Source: DASZTV01 sp035547515 (GTDB lineage Bacteria; Actinomycetota; Actinomycetes; JAFAQI01). From it: a stretch of DNA of 64,000 nucleotides. This document shows, in pieces, positions 34,102-42,882 of this stretch. Location: positions 221,400 through 285,399 of the forward strand of contig DASZUS010000027.1 in assembly GCA_035547515.1 (NCBI GenBank), in the 5' to 3' direction. Made by a program: the position numbers and the translations under genes. Below the pieces are notes generated by a model. It ran no database searches. It saw only the letters and a list, made by a program, of their open reading frames with translations, and was not told the origin of the DNA. Position 1 is the first letter of the stretch. Every line of letters starts with the position of its first letter.

Positions 34102-35139
34102 GTGAAGCTGCCGGTGATGCCGCCCGTCTCGCCCATGCTGGCCAAGGCGGTTCCGGAGGTCCCGGAGGGCGGGTTCCTGTACGAGCCGAAGTGGGACGGC
34201 TTCCGCTCGATCATCTTCCGCGACGGCGACGAGGTAGAGGTCGGATCCCGCAACGAGAAGCCGATGACGCGGTACTTCCCCGAGGTCGTGGAGTCGGTCA
34301 AGGCGGCGCTGCCGGACAAGTGCGTCGTCGACGGCGAGATCGTCGTACCGCTCGGCGGGCGTCTCGAGTTCGAGGTCCTGCAGCAGCGGATCCATCCGGC
34401 CGACTCGCGCGTCCGCAAGCTCGCGGTCGAGACCCCCGCCCATTTCGTCGCGTTCGACCTGCTCGCCGTCGGCGACGAGTCGCTCATGGGTACGCCGTTC
34501 AGCGAGCGCCGGGCGCGGCTCGAGGCAGCCGTCACGCGCACCGCCGACGTACACGTCACCGCCGCGACCCGGGACCTGGCCGAGGCCAAGCGCTGGTTCA
34601 CCGACTTCGAAGGCGCTGGGCTCGACGGCGTGGTCGCCAAGGGCCTCGATCTGACCTACCAACCCGACAAGCGGGTGATGTTCAAGATCAAGCACGCCCG
34701 CACGGCCGACTGCGTCCTCGCCGGCTTCCGCTGGCACAAGAGCGGCCCGATCGTCGGGTCGCTGATCCTCGGCCTGTACGACGGGGATCAGCTGCGCCAC
34801 GTCGGCGTGGCGGCCTCGTTCCCGATGAAGCGGCGGGCGGAGCTCGTCGAGGAGCTCGCCCCGCTACGGGAGAACGCCGAGAAGGACCACCCGTGGATCG
34901 GCAGCGAGTGGGGGCCCGGCGGCACGCCTAACCGGTGGAACGCGGGCAAGGACATGAGCTTCGAGCCGCTGCGACCCGAGTGGGTGGTCGAGGTCGCCTA
35001 TGACCAGATGGAGGGCCACCGGTTCCGCCACACCGCCCAGTTCCGGCGCTGGCGCACCGACCGGGAGCCCCGCAGCTGCACCTTCGCCCAGCTGGAGCGC
35101 CCGCTGAAGTGCGCGATCGAAGAGGTGTTCGGGGCCTAG
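34102..35139 (+). CDS. ligC: ATP-dependent DNA ligase (LigC-type)
   Basis: 345 aa. Adenylation motif I EPKWDGFRS with the nucleophilic lysine K30, motif III FVAFDLLAVGDE, motif IV GLDGVVAKG, motif V MFKIKHART, then a C-terminal OB fold ending in a basic, Arg-rich region. Starts at GTG 34102, the first start giving a normal N-terminus (VKLPVMPPVSPMLA). Lacks LigD polymerase and nuclease domains. In mycobacteria LigC is found next to PrimC, as here, and takes part in excision repair. Confidence 0.9.
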   Translation: MKLPVMPPVSPMLAKAVPEVPEGGFLYEPKWDGFRSIIFRDGDEVEVGSRNEKPMTRYFPEVVESVKAALPDKCVVDGEIVVPLGGRLEFEVLQQRIHPADSRVRKLAVETPAHFVAFDLLAVGDESLMGTPFSERRARLEAAVTRTADVHVTAATRDLAEAKRWFTDFEGAGLDGVVAKGLDLTYQPDKRVMFKIKHARTADCVLAGFRWHKSGPIVGSLILGLYDGDQLRHVGVAASFPMKRRAELVEELAPLRENAEKDHPWIGSEWGPGGTPNRWNAGKDMSFEPLRPEWVVEVAYDQMEGHRFRHTAQFRRWRTDREPRSCTFAQLERPLKCAIEEVFGA

Positions 35140-35192
35140 TCCCAGGCAAAGTTCAGCACGCCTTCAGGTTCCGGCTATTAGGTACGAACAGC

Positions 35193-35272
35193 AGGACGCA
35201 CTCGCCGGTGTAGCTACCGATCCGGCTCGTCCGACCCCTCCCCCCGGAGGTCGGACCCGGCGAGTGCGTCCT
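35193..35272. repeat. Nested inverted repeat between convergent ligase and polymerase genes
   Basis: Outer arms AGGACGCACTCGCCGG (35193-35208) and CCGGCGAGTGCGTCCT (35257-35272), perfect over 16 bp. Inside lies a second stem GTCCGACC (35229-35236) and GGTCGGAC (35249-35256). The region can form a long two-part hairpin in either transcript. It ends 15 nt before the PrimC stop. Confidence 0.8.
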
Positions 35273-35287
35273 CGCCCATTTCTGGCG

Positions 35288-36328
35288 CTATTCGCCGTAG
35301 GTTTGCCAGTTCGCGGCGTTCATCTTGGACGGCTGGACGCGCGGCGGCTCCCCCGGCATCTTCGGGTAGTTCGGCGGGTACGGCGCGTCTCCGAGCCCGT
35401 GGTCGGTCTCGTCGCGGTCGGCCCACTCCAGCAGCGGCTCGATGCCGAAGACCGCGTCGTCGATGCCGGCATGGACGTCACCGAACTCGGCGAAGCGCTT
35501 CGGCAGCGTGTTGATCGTGAAGTCCTCCGTCTCCACATCGGGCAGCTCGTCCCACGTCACCGGCGCCGACGCGGGTGCGTGGGCGAAGCCGCGAAGCGAG
35601 TACGCCGCCGCGATCGTCCGGTCCTTCGCGTTCTGGTTGAAGTCCACGAAGATCCGCTCGCCGCGCTCTTCCTTCCACCACGCCGTCGTCACCTGGTCGG
35701 GTGCCCGCCGCTCCACCTCGCGGGCGAAGGCAAGCGCCGCCCGCCGTACCTCTCGGAAGCCGTAGTCGGGCTTGATCCGCACGTAGATGTGCACGCCGCG
35801 GTTGCCCGACGTCTTCGGCCAGCCGACCGCGCCGAGCTCGTCGAGCACCTCGTGGACGATTCCCGCGACCCGCTTCGCGTCGGCGAACCCGGTGCCCGGC
35901 TGAGGGTCGAGGTCGATGCGCAGCTCGTCGGGCTGCTCCACGGCGGTGCACCGGGTGTGCCACGGGTGGAACTCGACCGTCGACATCTGCACCGCCCATG
36001 CGACCGCGCCGAGCTCGGTGACGCACAGCTCGTCGGCGGTGCGGCCGGAGGGGAACGACACCTCCGCGGTCTGGATCCAGTCCGGCGCGCCCTTGGGGAT
36101 GCGCTTCTGGTAGATCTTCTCGCCCTCGGCGCCCTGCACGCCTTCGGGATAGCGGTGCAGCATGCAGGGCCGCTCGTAGAGCGCCCGGACAATGCCCTCG
36201 CCGACCGACAGGTAGTAGTTGACGACGTCGAGCTTCGTCGCGCCGATCGCCGGGAAGTACACGCGGTCAGGGTTGGTGACCTTGACCGTGCGGCCCTCGA
36301 CCTCAACCTCGACGAACGGGGAAGCCAT
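35288..36328 (-). CDS. LigD-like polymerase/primase (PrimC, Prim-PolC type)
   Basis: 346 aa archaeo-eukaryotic primase-superfamily enzyme. Catalytic Asp pair D139/D141 in LRIDLDPQPG, SGNRGVH at 174-180, third Asp D229 in VDFNQN. A TACCGT box (36336-36341) lies 7 nt before the ATG, which suggests a leaderless mRNA. Paired convergently with LigC, as in mycobacteria where this pair fills short gaps in excision repair; the nuclease and ligase domains of full LigD are absent. No Ku gene in the window. Confidence 0.9.
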   Translation of the reverse strand: MASPFVEVEVEGRTVKVTNPDRVYFPAIGATKLDVVNYYLSVGEGIVRALYERPCMLHRYPEGVQGAEGEKIYQKRIPKGAPDWIQTAEVSFPSGRTADELCVTELGAVAWAVQMSTVEFHPWHTRCTAVEQPDELRIDLDPQPGTGFADAKRVAGIVHEVLDELGAVGWPKTSGNRGVHIYVRIKPDYGFREVRRAALAFAREVERRAPDQVTTAWWKEERGERIFVDFNQNAKDRTIAAAYSLRGFAHAPASAPVTWDELPDVETEDFTINTLPKRFAEFGDVHAGIDDAVFGIEPLLEWADRDETDHGLGDAPYPPNYPKMPGEPPRVQPSKMNAANWQTYGE

Positions 36329-36335
36329 GCCTCGG

Positions 36336-36341
36336 ACGGTA
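36336..36341 (-). promoter_or_regulatory. Leaderless-type -10 box of the PrimC gene
   Basis: TACCGT on the minus strand, 7 nt before ATG 36328; no ribosome site is evident. Confidence 0.5.
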
Positions 36342-36374
36342 TCGGCCGTGCGGGGTCCGTGACAGCATCGAAGG

Positions 36375-36776
36375 ATGGGACACGAAGTCGAGAAGACCGA
36401 CGAGGAGTGGCGCGCCGAGCTCTCCCCCGAGGAGTACGCCGTGCTGCGCGAGGCGGGCACCGAGCGGCCCGGCACCGGGCCGCTGCTGCACGAGCACCGC
36501 ACCGGGATCTTCCGCTGCCGGGCCTGCGGCAACGAGCTGTTCAAGAGCGACACCAAGTTCGAGTCGGGCAGCGGGTGGCCGTCGTTCTACGACCCCGCGA
36601 GCTCGGACGCCGTCGAGCTGATCGAGGATCGCAGCCACGGGATGGTCCGGGTCGAGGTCCGCTGCAAGAGGTGCGGATCGCATCTCGGCCACGTGTTCGA
36701 CGACGCGCCGCAGACCCCCACCGGCGAGCGCTACTGCATGAACTCGCTCAGCCTGTCCTTCGACCCGGCGGAATGA
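36375..36776 (+). CDS. msrB: Peptide-methionine (R)-S-oxide reductase MsrB
   Basis: Repairs oxidised methionine. 133 aa. Catalytic C121 in GERYCMNS; zinc cysteines C48, C51, C97 and C100; substrate pocket GSGWPSFYDP. The resolving Cys position (around 63-68, SGSGWPS) has Ser, so a thioredoxin may reduce the enzyme directly. Small ribosome-site GAAGG immediately upstream of ATG. Ends 2 nt before a long palindrome. Confidence 0.95.
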   Translation: MGHEVEKTDEEWRAELSPEEYAVLREAGTERPGTGPLLHEHRTGIFRCRACGNELFKSDTKFESGSGWPSFYDPASSDAVELIEDRSHGMVRVEVRCKRCGSHLGHVFDDAPQTPTGERYCMNSLSLSFDPAE

Positions 36777-36778
36777 CC

Positions 36779-36843
36779 TCGCCGAGCCCTACGCAGGTGG
36801 CGTAACACGCGCGGATTTACGCCACCTGCGTTGGGCTCGGCGA
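36779..36843. terminator. 27-bp-arm palindrome between msrB and hemQ
   Basis: Arms 36779-36805 and 36817-36843, 26 of 27 positions complementary (one A/T mismatch), 11-nt loop. The core word is ACGCAGGTGGCGTAA. It begins 2 nt after the msrB stop and ends 29 nt before the hemQ stop. No U-tract. A bidirectional terminator or RNA-stability element is likely. Confidence 0.8.
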
Positions 36844-36872
36844 CTCATTGCTCGGCGACTTGGGGGGTGCGG

Positions 36873-37580
36873 TCAGGGCAGGGCGGCGACGAGCTCGCTC
36901 GCTGACTTGCGCGCGCCCGGGTAGAACGGGATCTCCAGGCGGGTGTGGCGGCGGGCGGTCGCGGCCCGCAGCTCGCGCATCAGGTCGACAATGCGATGCA
37001 GCTCGTCCGCCTCGAAGGCCAGCACCCACTCGTAGTCGCCGAGCGCGAAGGAGGCGACGGTGTTTGCGCGGACGTCGGGGTACTCCCGGGCCATCTTGCC
37101 GTGCTCGGCGAGCATGAAGCGCCGCTCGTCCTCGGGCAACAGGTACCACTCGTAGGACCGGTTGAACGGGTAGACGCTGACGTATCGCTTCGGCTCCTCA
37201 CCCGCGAGGTAGGCCGGCACGTGGCTCTTGTTGAACTCCGCAGGCCGGTGCAGCGCCATCGCCGACCACACGGGCTCGCACGAGCGTCCGAGCGCGCTGC
37301 CGCGGAAGCGCGACCACGCCTCCTGCAGGTCGTCCGAACTCGGCGCCACCCACCAGATCATGAAGTCGGCATCGGCGCGGAACCCACTGACGTCGTACAG
37401 ACCGCGGGTGATGACGCCCTTCTCGTCGAGTTGCTCGAGCAGCGTGTCCAGATCGCGAGTCACCGCTTCGCGGCCGTCGTCGGGCAGCCGGTCGGCGACC
37501 TTGAACACCGACCACATCGTGTAGCTGATGACCTCGTTGAGATCCTTGGCCCGCTTGCCCGGGGAGCGCTGGTCCGCCAT
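36873..37580 (-). CDS. hemQ: Coproheme decarboxylase HemQ
   Basis: Oxidatively decarboxylates coproheme III to heme b, the last step of the coproporphyrin-dependent pathway. 235 aa chlorite-dismutase-family protein. NEVISYTMWSVFKV near the N-terminus, catalytic Tyr region YPFNRSYEWYLL, and heme-ligand His in AEHGKMAREYPDV. ATG 37580 chosen; ATG 37589 is also possible. In this window it is separated from hemY by a divergent lipoprotein gene. Confidence 0.94.
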   Translation of the reverse strand: MADQRSPGKRAKDLNEVISYTMWSVFKVADRLPDDGREAVTRDLDTLLEQLDEKGVITRGLYDVSGFRADADFMIWWVAPSSDDLQEAWSRFRGSALGRSCEPVWSAMALHRPAEFNKSHVPAYLAGEEPKRYVSVYPFNRSYEWYLLPEDERRFMLAEHGKMAREYPDVRANTVASFALGDYEWVLAFEADELHRIVDLMRELRAATARRHTRLEIPFYPGARKSASELVAALP

Positions 37581-37616
37581 GTCTTCCATTCTCGCCCCGC
37601 GGGTAACACTCAAGCC

Positions 37617-38963
37617 ATGCGCCGTACCTCGACAGCCGTCGTCGCCGTCTCGCTGGCCGCTGTCGCGGCATGCTCGAGTACGGCGTCAGTCACTCCGCAG
37701 AAGCCGAGCGCCGGGCCGGCGTCTCACTTCACCGACTGGCCGAACTACCACCGCACGCCGGCGAAGTCCGGCCTTGCGCAGGGCTCGGTCAGGCTTCCGC
37801 TGCATGCAGCGTGGACCCGCAAGCTCGACGGCGGCGTGTGGAGCGAGCCGGTGATCGCAGACGGGGTGCTGATCGCCGCCACGGAGCGCAACTCGGTGTA
37901 CGGGCTCAACCCGCAGACCGGCAAGATCCTCTGGCACCAGAAGCTCGCCCTCGCCGAACCGCTGTCGAGCCAGCCGTGCGGCGACATCGACCCGCTCGGC
38001 ATCACGGGCAGCCCGGCCTACGACCCGGCGACCGGATCGGTGTTCGTCGTCGACACCTCGCCGAGCGGACACCACACCGTGTGGGCGCTGTCGGCGAAGA
38101 CGGGACACCGACGCTGGCACCGCAGCGGCGACATCCGCGGCCGCGACATGAACGCGGAGCAGCAACGGTCCGCCCTGCTGGTGGTCGACCACCGGGTGAT
38201 CGTGACGTACGGCGGGCACGACGGCGACTGCGGCAACTACGTCGGCTATGCCATGTCCATCGCGACGGACGGCAAGGGCCGGACGCCGCACTACGCGGTG
38301 CCGACCGCCCGCGAGGCGGGCATGTGGTCGCCCGCGGGTCCCGTTGTCGGCCCGACCGGCAACGTCTACGTCGCAGCCGGCAACGGCGCGTCCACCTCGG
38401 GCGGGTGGGACCGCAGCGACTCGGTCACCGAGCTGGCGCCGGCGTCGATGCGGCGGCTCGCCGTCTTCGCGCCGTCGACCTGGGCGCAGGACAACGCCGC
38501 GGACCTCGACCTCGGGTCGTCGTCTCCCCTGCCGGTCGGGAGCCGCATCGTCATCGCCGGCAAGCGAGGCACGGTCTACCTGCTCTCCCCGAACCTCGGC
38601 GGCATCGGCGGCCAGCTGGCCACGGCCTCCGGGTGTCAGGCCTTCGGCGGCGGTGCCACCACGGGAAGCCTCGCGATCATGCCGTGTACCAGCGGCGTCC
38701 GCGCCCTGTCCGTCGGCGCCGACTCGTTGACGTGGCGCTGGTCAGCGGACGGGATCTTCGGCTCGCCGGTCGTGGCGGGCAAGCGCGTCTTCGTCGCCGA
38801 CCGCAACTCCGGGAGCTTGAAGGTGCTCTCGCTCGCGACAGGACAGGTGGTCACCAGCGTGCCGATCAGCGGCTCGCTGCCCACCTTCCCCTCCGAGGTG
38901 GTCGACGGCAACCACGTCTTCGTGCCGACCCGCTCGGGCATCACCGCGATTCGAGGCTCCTGA
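37617..38963 (+). CDS. PQQ-type beta-propeller lipoprotein
   Basis: 448 aa. Lipoprotein signal MRRTSTAVVAVSLAAVAAC with lipobox VAAC, lipid Cys at 19. The rest is a repetitive WD/PQQ-like propeller: ETRNSVYGL-type blades such as VYGLNPQTGKILWHQKL, VWALSAKTGHRRWHRS, VYLLSPNLGG and the last LKVLSLATGQVV. Function unknown; BamB-like or PQQ-binding roles cannot be told apart. Divergent from hemQ with only 36 bp between starts, and it overlaps the convergent hemY stop region by 23 nt. Confidence 0.85.
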   Translation: MRRTSTAVVAVSLAAVAACSSTASVTPQKPSAGPASHFTDWPNYHRTPAKSGLAQGSVRLPLHAAWTRKLDGGVWSEPVIADGVLIAATERNSVYGLNPQTGKILWHQKLALAEPLSSQPCGDIDPLGITGSPAYDPATGSVFVVDTSPSGHHTVWALSAKTGHRRWHRSGDIRGRDMNAEQQRSALLVVDHRVIVTYGGHDGDCGNYVGYAMSIATDGKGRTPHYAVPTAREAGMWSPAGPVVGPTGNVYVAAGNGASTSGGWDRSDSVTELAPASMRRLAVFAPSTWAQDNAADLDLGSSSPLPVGSRIVIAGKRGTVYLLSPNLGGIGGQLATASGCQAFGGGATTGSLAIMPCTSGVRALSVGADSLTWRWSADGIFGSPVVAGKRVFVADRNSGSLKVLSLATGQVVTSVPISGSLPTFPSEVVDGNHVFVPTRSGITAIRGS

Positions 38964-40329
38964 GGTAGGAGAGCACCTGCCTGGCCGCGCGCTGACCGGT
39001 GCCGATGCAGGCCGGGATCCCCACGCCGTCATAGGTCGCACCGCACACCGCCAGGCCGGGCTGAGCCTCGACCGCCGACCGGATCCGACGGACCCGGTCG
39101 AGGTGCCCCACCGCGTACTGCGGCAGCGCGCCACCCCAGCGGCTGACCCGTGCGTCGATCGGCCTGCCGGAGAACCCGGCGTACGCCGTGAGCTCCGCGG
39201 CGGCGTCCGCGACCAGCTCGGCGTCGTCGCGCTGCAGCACCGCGGTGTCACCATGACGCCCCAGCGAGCATCGCGCCACGACGACGCCGCCCGCGCTCAG
39301 ATGCGGCCACTTTGCCCAGGAGAGCGTGACCGCCTTCACCGGGCGGCCAGACGTCGCCGGCACGAGGTAGCCACTGATGTCGCCACGGCCGGCATCCTCG
39401 GCGCGCCACGCGGTCGTGACGATGGCCATGCTTGCGCTCTCGATCGTCGCGAGCTCTGTCGCAGCGGTCGGCGCGACCGTCGCAAGCAGCTTGCTTGCCG
39501 GGCGCGCCGGGGTCGCCACGACGACGGCATCGGCCTCGAGCGCGCGCTCCGCGGTGGTCGCGCCGTAGACGACGCGCCAGCCCGACGGCGTGCGCTCGAC
39601 GGCACGCACCACGGCGCCGAGCTCAACCCGACCGCCGTTGCCTCCCACCGAGGCGGCGAGGGCGGCAGGCAGCGTTCCGAGCCCGCGTCGCAGGGTGGCA
39701 AACACCGGCTGGTCGGACGGCGGACTGGACGGTACGGCGCGGCGTACCGCCCGAAGTGCTGACCGCTCGTCGCGGGGGACCTGCGGCAGCGTCGCCGCAA
39801 GGGAGAGGTCGTCGGCGCGGCCGGCGTAGACCCCGCCCAGCAGCGGGTCGAGCAGCCGGTCGACGACCGCCGAGCCGAACCGCTTGCGGGCCCAGACCCC
39901 GACCGCGATGTCGTCGTCCCCCGGCGGCCGGCCGGGCAGCCACGCATCGGCCCGGGCCCTCGCGACCTCGGCTGCCGACAGCACCCCGCGCAAGGCGGCA
40001 GGATCGCTCGGCAGGCCCATGACGGTGCGGGGTGGCATCGGGCGAAGCTCCCCGCGGGCCCACACCGCTGCCTTCGCGGTTCGGGGCGCCACCTGCTCGG
40101 TGTCGAGACCGAGAGCGGCGAACAGCTCGAGCGCCTCTGGTCGGCGAACCAGGACCGCCTCGGCCCCTTCGTCGACCGGGATGCCGCCGACCTCGGTCGT
40201 GCGGAGCTTGCCGCCGACCTCAGGGGCGCCTTCGAGAACCGTGACGGCGATGCCCTCGCGAGCGAGGACATCGGCAGCGGCCAGGCCCGCGATACCGCCG
40301 CCGATGACGGCAACGGGCGCGTCGCTCAC
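38941..40329 (-). CDS. hemY: Coproporphyrinogen III oxidase (HemY/CgoX)
   Basis: FAD enzyme that oxidises coproporphyrinogen III to coproporphyrin III. 462 aa. N-terminal FAD motif VIGGGIAGLAAADVLAREG, followed by GGKLRTTEVGGIPVDEGAEAVL; C-terminal FAD motif YDGVGIPACIGTGQRAA. The paired HemQ is present, but no ferrochelatase is in the window. Overlaps hemE by 4 nt upstream and the convergent lipoprotein gene by 23 nt. Confidence 0.95.
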   Translation of the reverse strand: MSDAPVAVIGGGIAGLAAADVLAREGIAVTVLEGAPEVGGKLRTTEVGGIPVDEGAEAVLVRRPEALELFAALGLDTEQVAPRTAKAAVWARGELRPMPPRTVMGLPSDPAALRGVLSAAEVARARADAWLPGRPPGDDDIAVGVWARKRFGSAVVDRLLDPLLGGVYAGRADDLSLAATLPQVPRDERSALRAVRRAVPSSPPSDQPVFATLRRGLGTLPAALAASVGGNGGRVELGAVVRAVERTPSGWRVVYGATTAERALEADAVVVATPARPASKLLATVAPTAATELATIESASMAIVTTAWRAEDAGRGDISGYLVPATSGRPVKAVTLSWAKWPHLSAGGVVVARCSLGRHGDTAVLQRDDAELVADAAAELTAYAGFSGRPIDARVSRWGGALPQYAVGHLDRVRRIRSAVEAQPGLAVCGATYDGVGIPACIGTGQRAARQVLSYLRSLESR

Positions 40330-41357
40330 CTGCTCGACGTCTCGTGGTGCACGAGCTCGACCACCCGGGTGAGCACGTCAGGATCGGTGTCCGGGAGGAC
40401 GCCGTGCCCGAGGTTGAAGATGTGGCCGTGGGCATGGCGACCCGCCTCCAGCACGGCACGCACCCGCCGAGCGGTCGCGTCCCACGGCGCGAAGACCGAG
40501 GCGGGGTCGAGGTTGCCCTGCAGAGCGATGCCCGGCCCGACTCGGGTCGCCGCCTCGTCGAGGGGCACCCGCCAGTCGACGCCGACGACGTCCGCGCCTG
40601 CCGCCGCCATCAGCCCGAGCAGCTCGCCGGTGTCGACGCCGAAGTGGATGCGCGGCACGCCCCCCACTGCCGCGAGCACCCGACGGCTGTGCGGCAGCAC
40701 GTAGCGCTCGTAGTCGGCCGCGGACAGCGAGCCGGCCCACGAGTCGAACAGCTGGACCGCACTGGCCCCTGCATCGACCTGGACCCGCAGGAACGTCGCG
40801 GCGAGGTCGGCGAGCCGACCTGCCAACGCGTGCCAGGTGTCCTCGTCGCCGTACATCAGGGCCTTGGTACGCGCGTGGTCGCGGCTCGGGCCGCCCTCGA
40901 CGAGGTAGGACGCGAGGGTGAACGGCGCGCCGGCGAACCCGATCAGTGGCGTCGATCCGAGCTCGCCGACGAGACCGCGCACGGCCTCCGCGACGGGCGC
41001 GACGTGATCGGGTTCGAGCTCGGGAAGCGCCGCGACAGCAGCTGCATCCCGGACTGGGTTGGCCACGACCGGCCCCACACCGGCGACGATGTCGAGCTCG
41101 AACCCGGCGGCCTTCAGCGGCAGGACGATGTCGCTGAACAGGATCGCCGCGTCCACGCCGTAACGGCGTACCGGCTGCATCGTGATCTCGACGACGAGAT
41201 CGGGGCGAAGGCAGGACTCCAGCATCCCGACGCCCTCGCGGACCTTGCGGTACTCCGGCAGTGCCCGCCCGGCCTGGCGCATGAACCACACGGGGGTGTG
41301 CGGAGCCGGCAACCCGGCACAGGCCGCGAGAAATGCGCTGTCAGCAGGCCCTGGCAC
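40326..41357 (-). CDS. hemE: Uroporphyrinogen decarboxylase
   Basis: Decarboxylates uroporphyrinogen III to coproporphyrinogen III. 343 aa barrel enzyme. PVWFMRQAGRALPEYR (22-37) is the active-site signature; IGFAGAPFTLASYLVEG and GIALQGNLDPA are family blocks. GTG start, 12 nt downstream of the DMT transporter stop; coupled to hemY. Confidence 0.97.
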   Translation of the reverse strand: MPGPADSAFLAACAGLPAPHTPVWFMRQAGRALPEYRKVREGVGMLESCLRPDLVVEITMQPVRRYGVDAAILFSDIVLPLKAAGFELDIVAGVGPVVANPVRDAAAVAALPELEPDHVAPVAEAVRGLVGELGSTPLIGFAGAPFTLASYLVEGGPSRDHARTKALMYGDEDTWHALAGRLADLAATFLRVQVDAGASAVQLFDSWAGSLSAADYERYVLPHSRRVLAAVGGVPRIHFGVDTGELLGLMAAAGADVVGVDWRVPLDEAATRVGPGIALQGNLDPASVFAPWDATARRVRAVLEAGRHAHGHIFNLGHGVLPDTDPDVLTRVVELVHHETSSR

Positions 41358-41369
41358 GCACCGATGGTT

Positions 41370-42206
41370 TCACGACGCGATCAGGACCACTCCGGCCAAG
41401 GCGCCGACGACGCCGGCCAGCTGCAGCTGGCCCAGCCGTTCGGCGTGGACCACCCGGGCCAAGATGACCGTCATCGCCGGGTACAGCGAGGACAGGACCG
41501 ACACCACCGCCAGCAGGCCGTGGCGGGTCGCGTAGGCGAAGGTCGCGTTCGCCCCGACGTCGAAGCAGCCGACCAGAGCGAGCAACGGAAGCTCGGCCCG
41601 GGTCACTCGCAGCGACGTCGACGTGGCCCGCGCGAGCACCGCCATGAGCGAGACACCAACCACGCGCATGACCAGCAGGGTCATCAACGTGCTGTGCTGC
41701 GCGCCGTGGCTGATCGCGACGAAGACCACGCCGAAGCCGATCGCCGCGACCCCGGCGAGTGCGAGCGGGCGCTTCGCCGTACCCCGCGTGCCGTCACGTT
41801 GCAGCTCCGGCCCGCTGGCGAGGATCACGCCGATGATCGCGACGACGATCCCGGCGACCTGCCACGGCGAAGGGCGGTCACCCGCGGCGAATCCGACGAC
41901 GACGGGTACGACGACGCCGGTGGCAGCGATCGGTGCGACGATGCCCATGGTGCCGGTGGCGAGCGCCTGGTAGAAGGCGAGAACTCCCGCGGTGCCGGCA
42001 GCGCCTCCGAGCACTCCCCACCCGACGTATCCGGGGCCGCTCGAGATGGCGCCGGTCGCGAGGGCGGCGATCAGAATCCCGGTCAGCCCGATGAGCTCGC
42101 TGACAGACGCCACTGTCAGGGCGGGCCGCCTCCGGGTCAGCGTCCCGCCGAAGAAGTCCGAGGTTCCCCACAGCGCGCTGGACAGGAGCGCCAGCAGGAT
42201 CCCCAC
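41370..42206 (-). CDS. EamA/DMT-family transporter
   Basis: 278 aa, ten predicted membrane helices in two EamA halves; first helix LLALLSSALWGTSDFFGG. Substrate unknown. The frame is open to 42275, but a TAGGTT box 7 nt before GTG 42206 and the normal N-terminus (MGILLALLSSALW type) favour 42206. It lies upstream of hemE on the same strand, so it may be the first gene of a DMT-hemE-hemY transcript; whether it exports a heme-pathway intermediate is speculation. Confidence 0.8.
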   Translation of the reverse strand: MGILLALLSSALWGTSDFFGGTLTRRRPALTVASVSELIGLTGILIAALATGAISSGPGYVGWGVLGGAAGTAGVLAFYQALATGTMGIVAPIAATGVVVPVVVGFAAGDRPSPWQVAGIVVAIIGVILASGPELQRDGTRGTAKRPLALAGVAAIGFGVVFVAISHGAQHSTLMTLLVMRVVGVSLMAVLARATSTSLRVTRAELPLLALVGCFDVGANATFAYATRHGLLAVVSVLSSLYPAMTVILARVVHAERLGQLQLAGVVGALAGVVLIAS

Positions 42207-42213
42207 CCGTAGC

Positions 42214-42219
42214 AACCTA
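42214..42219 (-). promoter_or_regulatory. Leaderless-type -10 box of the DMT transporter/hem operon
   Basis: TAGGTT on the minus strand, 7 nt before GTG 42206. Confidence 0.5.
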
Positions 42220-42276
42220 CGTCCCGCCGCGGGCTCGCCCGGCGCGTGTCGCGCCGTCCCGGACCGCCCTGACACC

Positions 42277-42282
42277 TACAGT
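42277..42282 (+). promoter_or_regulatory. Leaderless-type -10 box of the DUF3000 gene
   Basis: TACAGT, 6 nt before GTG 42289; no Shine-Dalgarno motif. Confidence 0.5.
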
Positions 42283-42288
42283 GGGCGA

Positions 42289-42882
42289 GTGTCGGTGGAC
42301 CTGTCGACATCGGCCGACCTGCCGCCTGCCTTTCGAGCGGCGCTCGTCGGTCTATCCGCCGTAGAGCTCCGTCCTGAGCTGGTCGTCCACGAACTTCCGG
42401 CGCCCCCACGGCTCGCGCCGCACGCGATCGCGATCCATGCAGCAGTCATGTCCGGCGACGAGGAGCTCGCCGAGGGCCGGCTGGTCGTATTGCACGATCC
42501 CGAGGGCCAGGAGGTGTGGGCCGGCGACACCCGGTGCGTGGCGTACGTCCAGGCCGGCGTCGAGCCGGACATCGCCAACGATCCGATGCTGCTGGAGATC
42601 GGCTGGACCTGGCTGATGGAAGCACTCGAGTCGGCAGGCGCCGACTACACCGCCGAGAGCGGCACGGTAACGCGCACGACGTCGGAGCGCTTCGGCGCAA
42701 TCAGCGAGCACCCGGTCGACTGCGATGTCGAGCTGCGCGCGTCGTGGTCGCCACGCGGCGAGCTCGGCCCGCATCTGATCGCGTTCGGCGAGGTGCTCTG
42801 CCTGGCAGCCGGCCTGCCGCCCATGCCACCCGGTGTCGTCGCGCTCCCCCGCCGGCGCGCGGCGAAGCGCACCGGGCGCTAG
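42289..42882 (+). CDS. DUF3000-family protein
   Basis: 197 aa; function unknown. The family is restricted to actinomycetes and is commonly encoded between hemE and rnd, as here. Recognisable text: FRAALVGLSAVELRPELVVHE, SGDEELAEGRLVVLHDPEGQEVW, ASWSPRGELGPHLIAFGEVLCLAAGLPPMPPGVVAL-type ending. Its 3' end overlaps the convergent histidine kinase by 4 nt. Likely leaderless GTG start. Confidence 0.85.
   Translation: MSVDLSTSADLPPAFRAALVGLSAVELRPELVVHELPAPPRLAPHAIAIHAAVMSGDEELAEGRLVVLHDPEGQEVWAGDTRCVAYVQAGVEPDIANDPMLLEIGWTWLMEALESAGADYTAESGTVTRTTSERFGAISEHPVDCDVELRASWSPRGELGPHLIAFGEVLCLAAGLPPMPPGVVALPRRRAAKRTGR

Noticed and set aside
34102..36328. A LigD gene split by a frameshift
   Set aside because: The ligase and polymerase genes are on opposite strands and each has its own complete domain, so this is the LigC/PrimC arrangement rather than a broken ligD.
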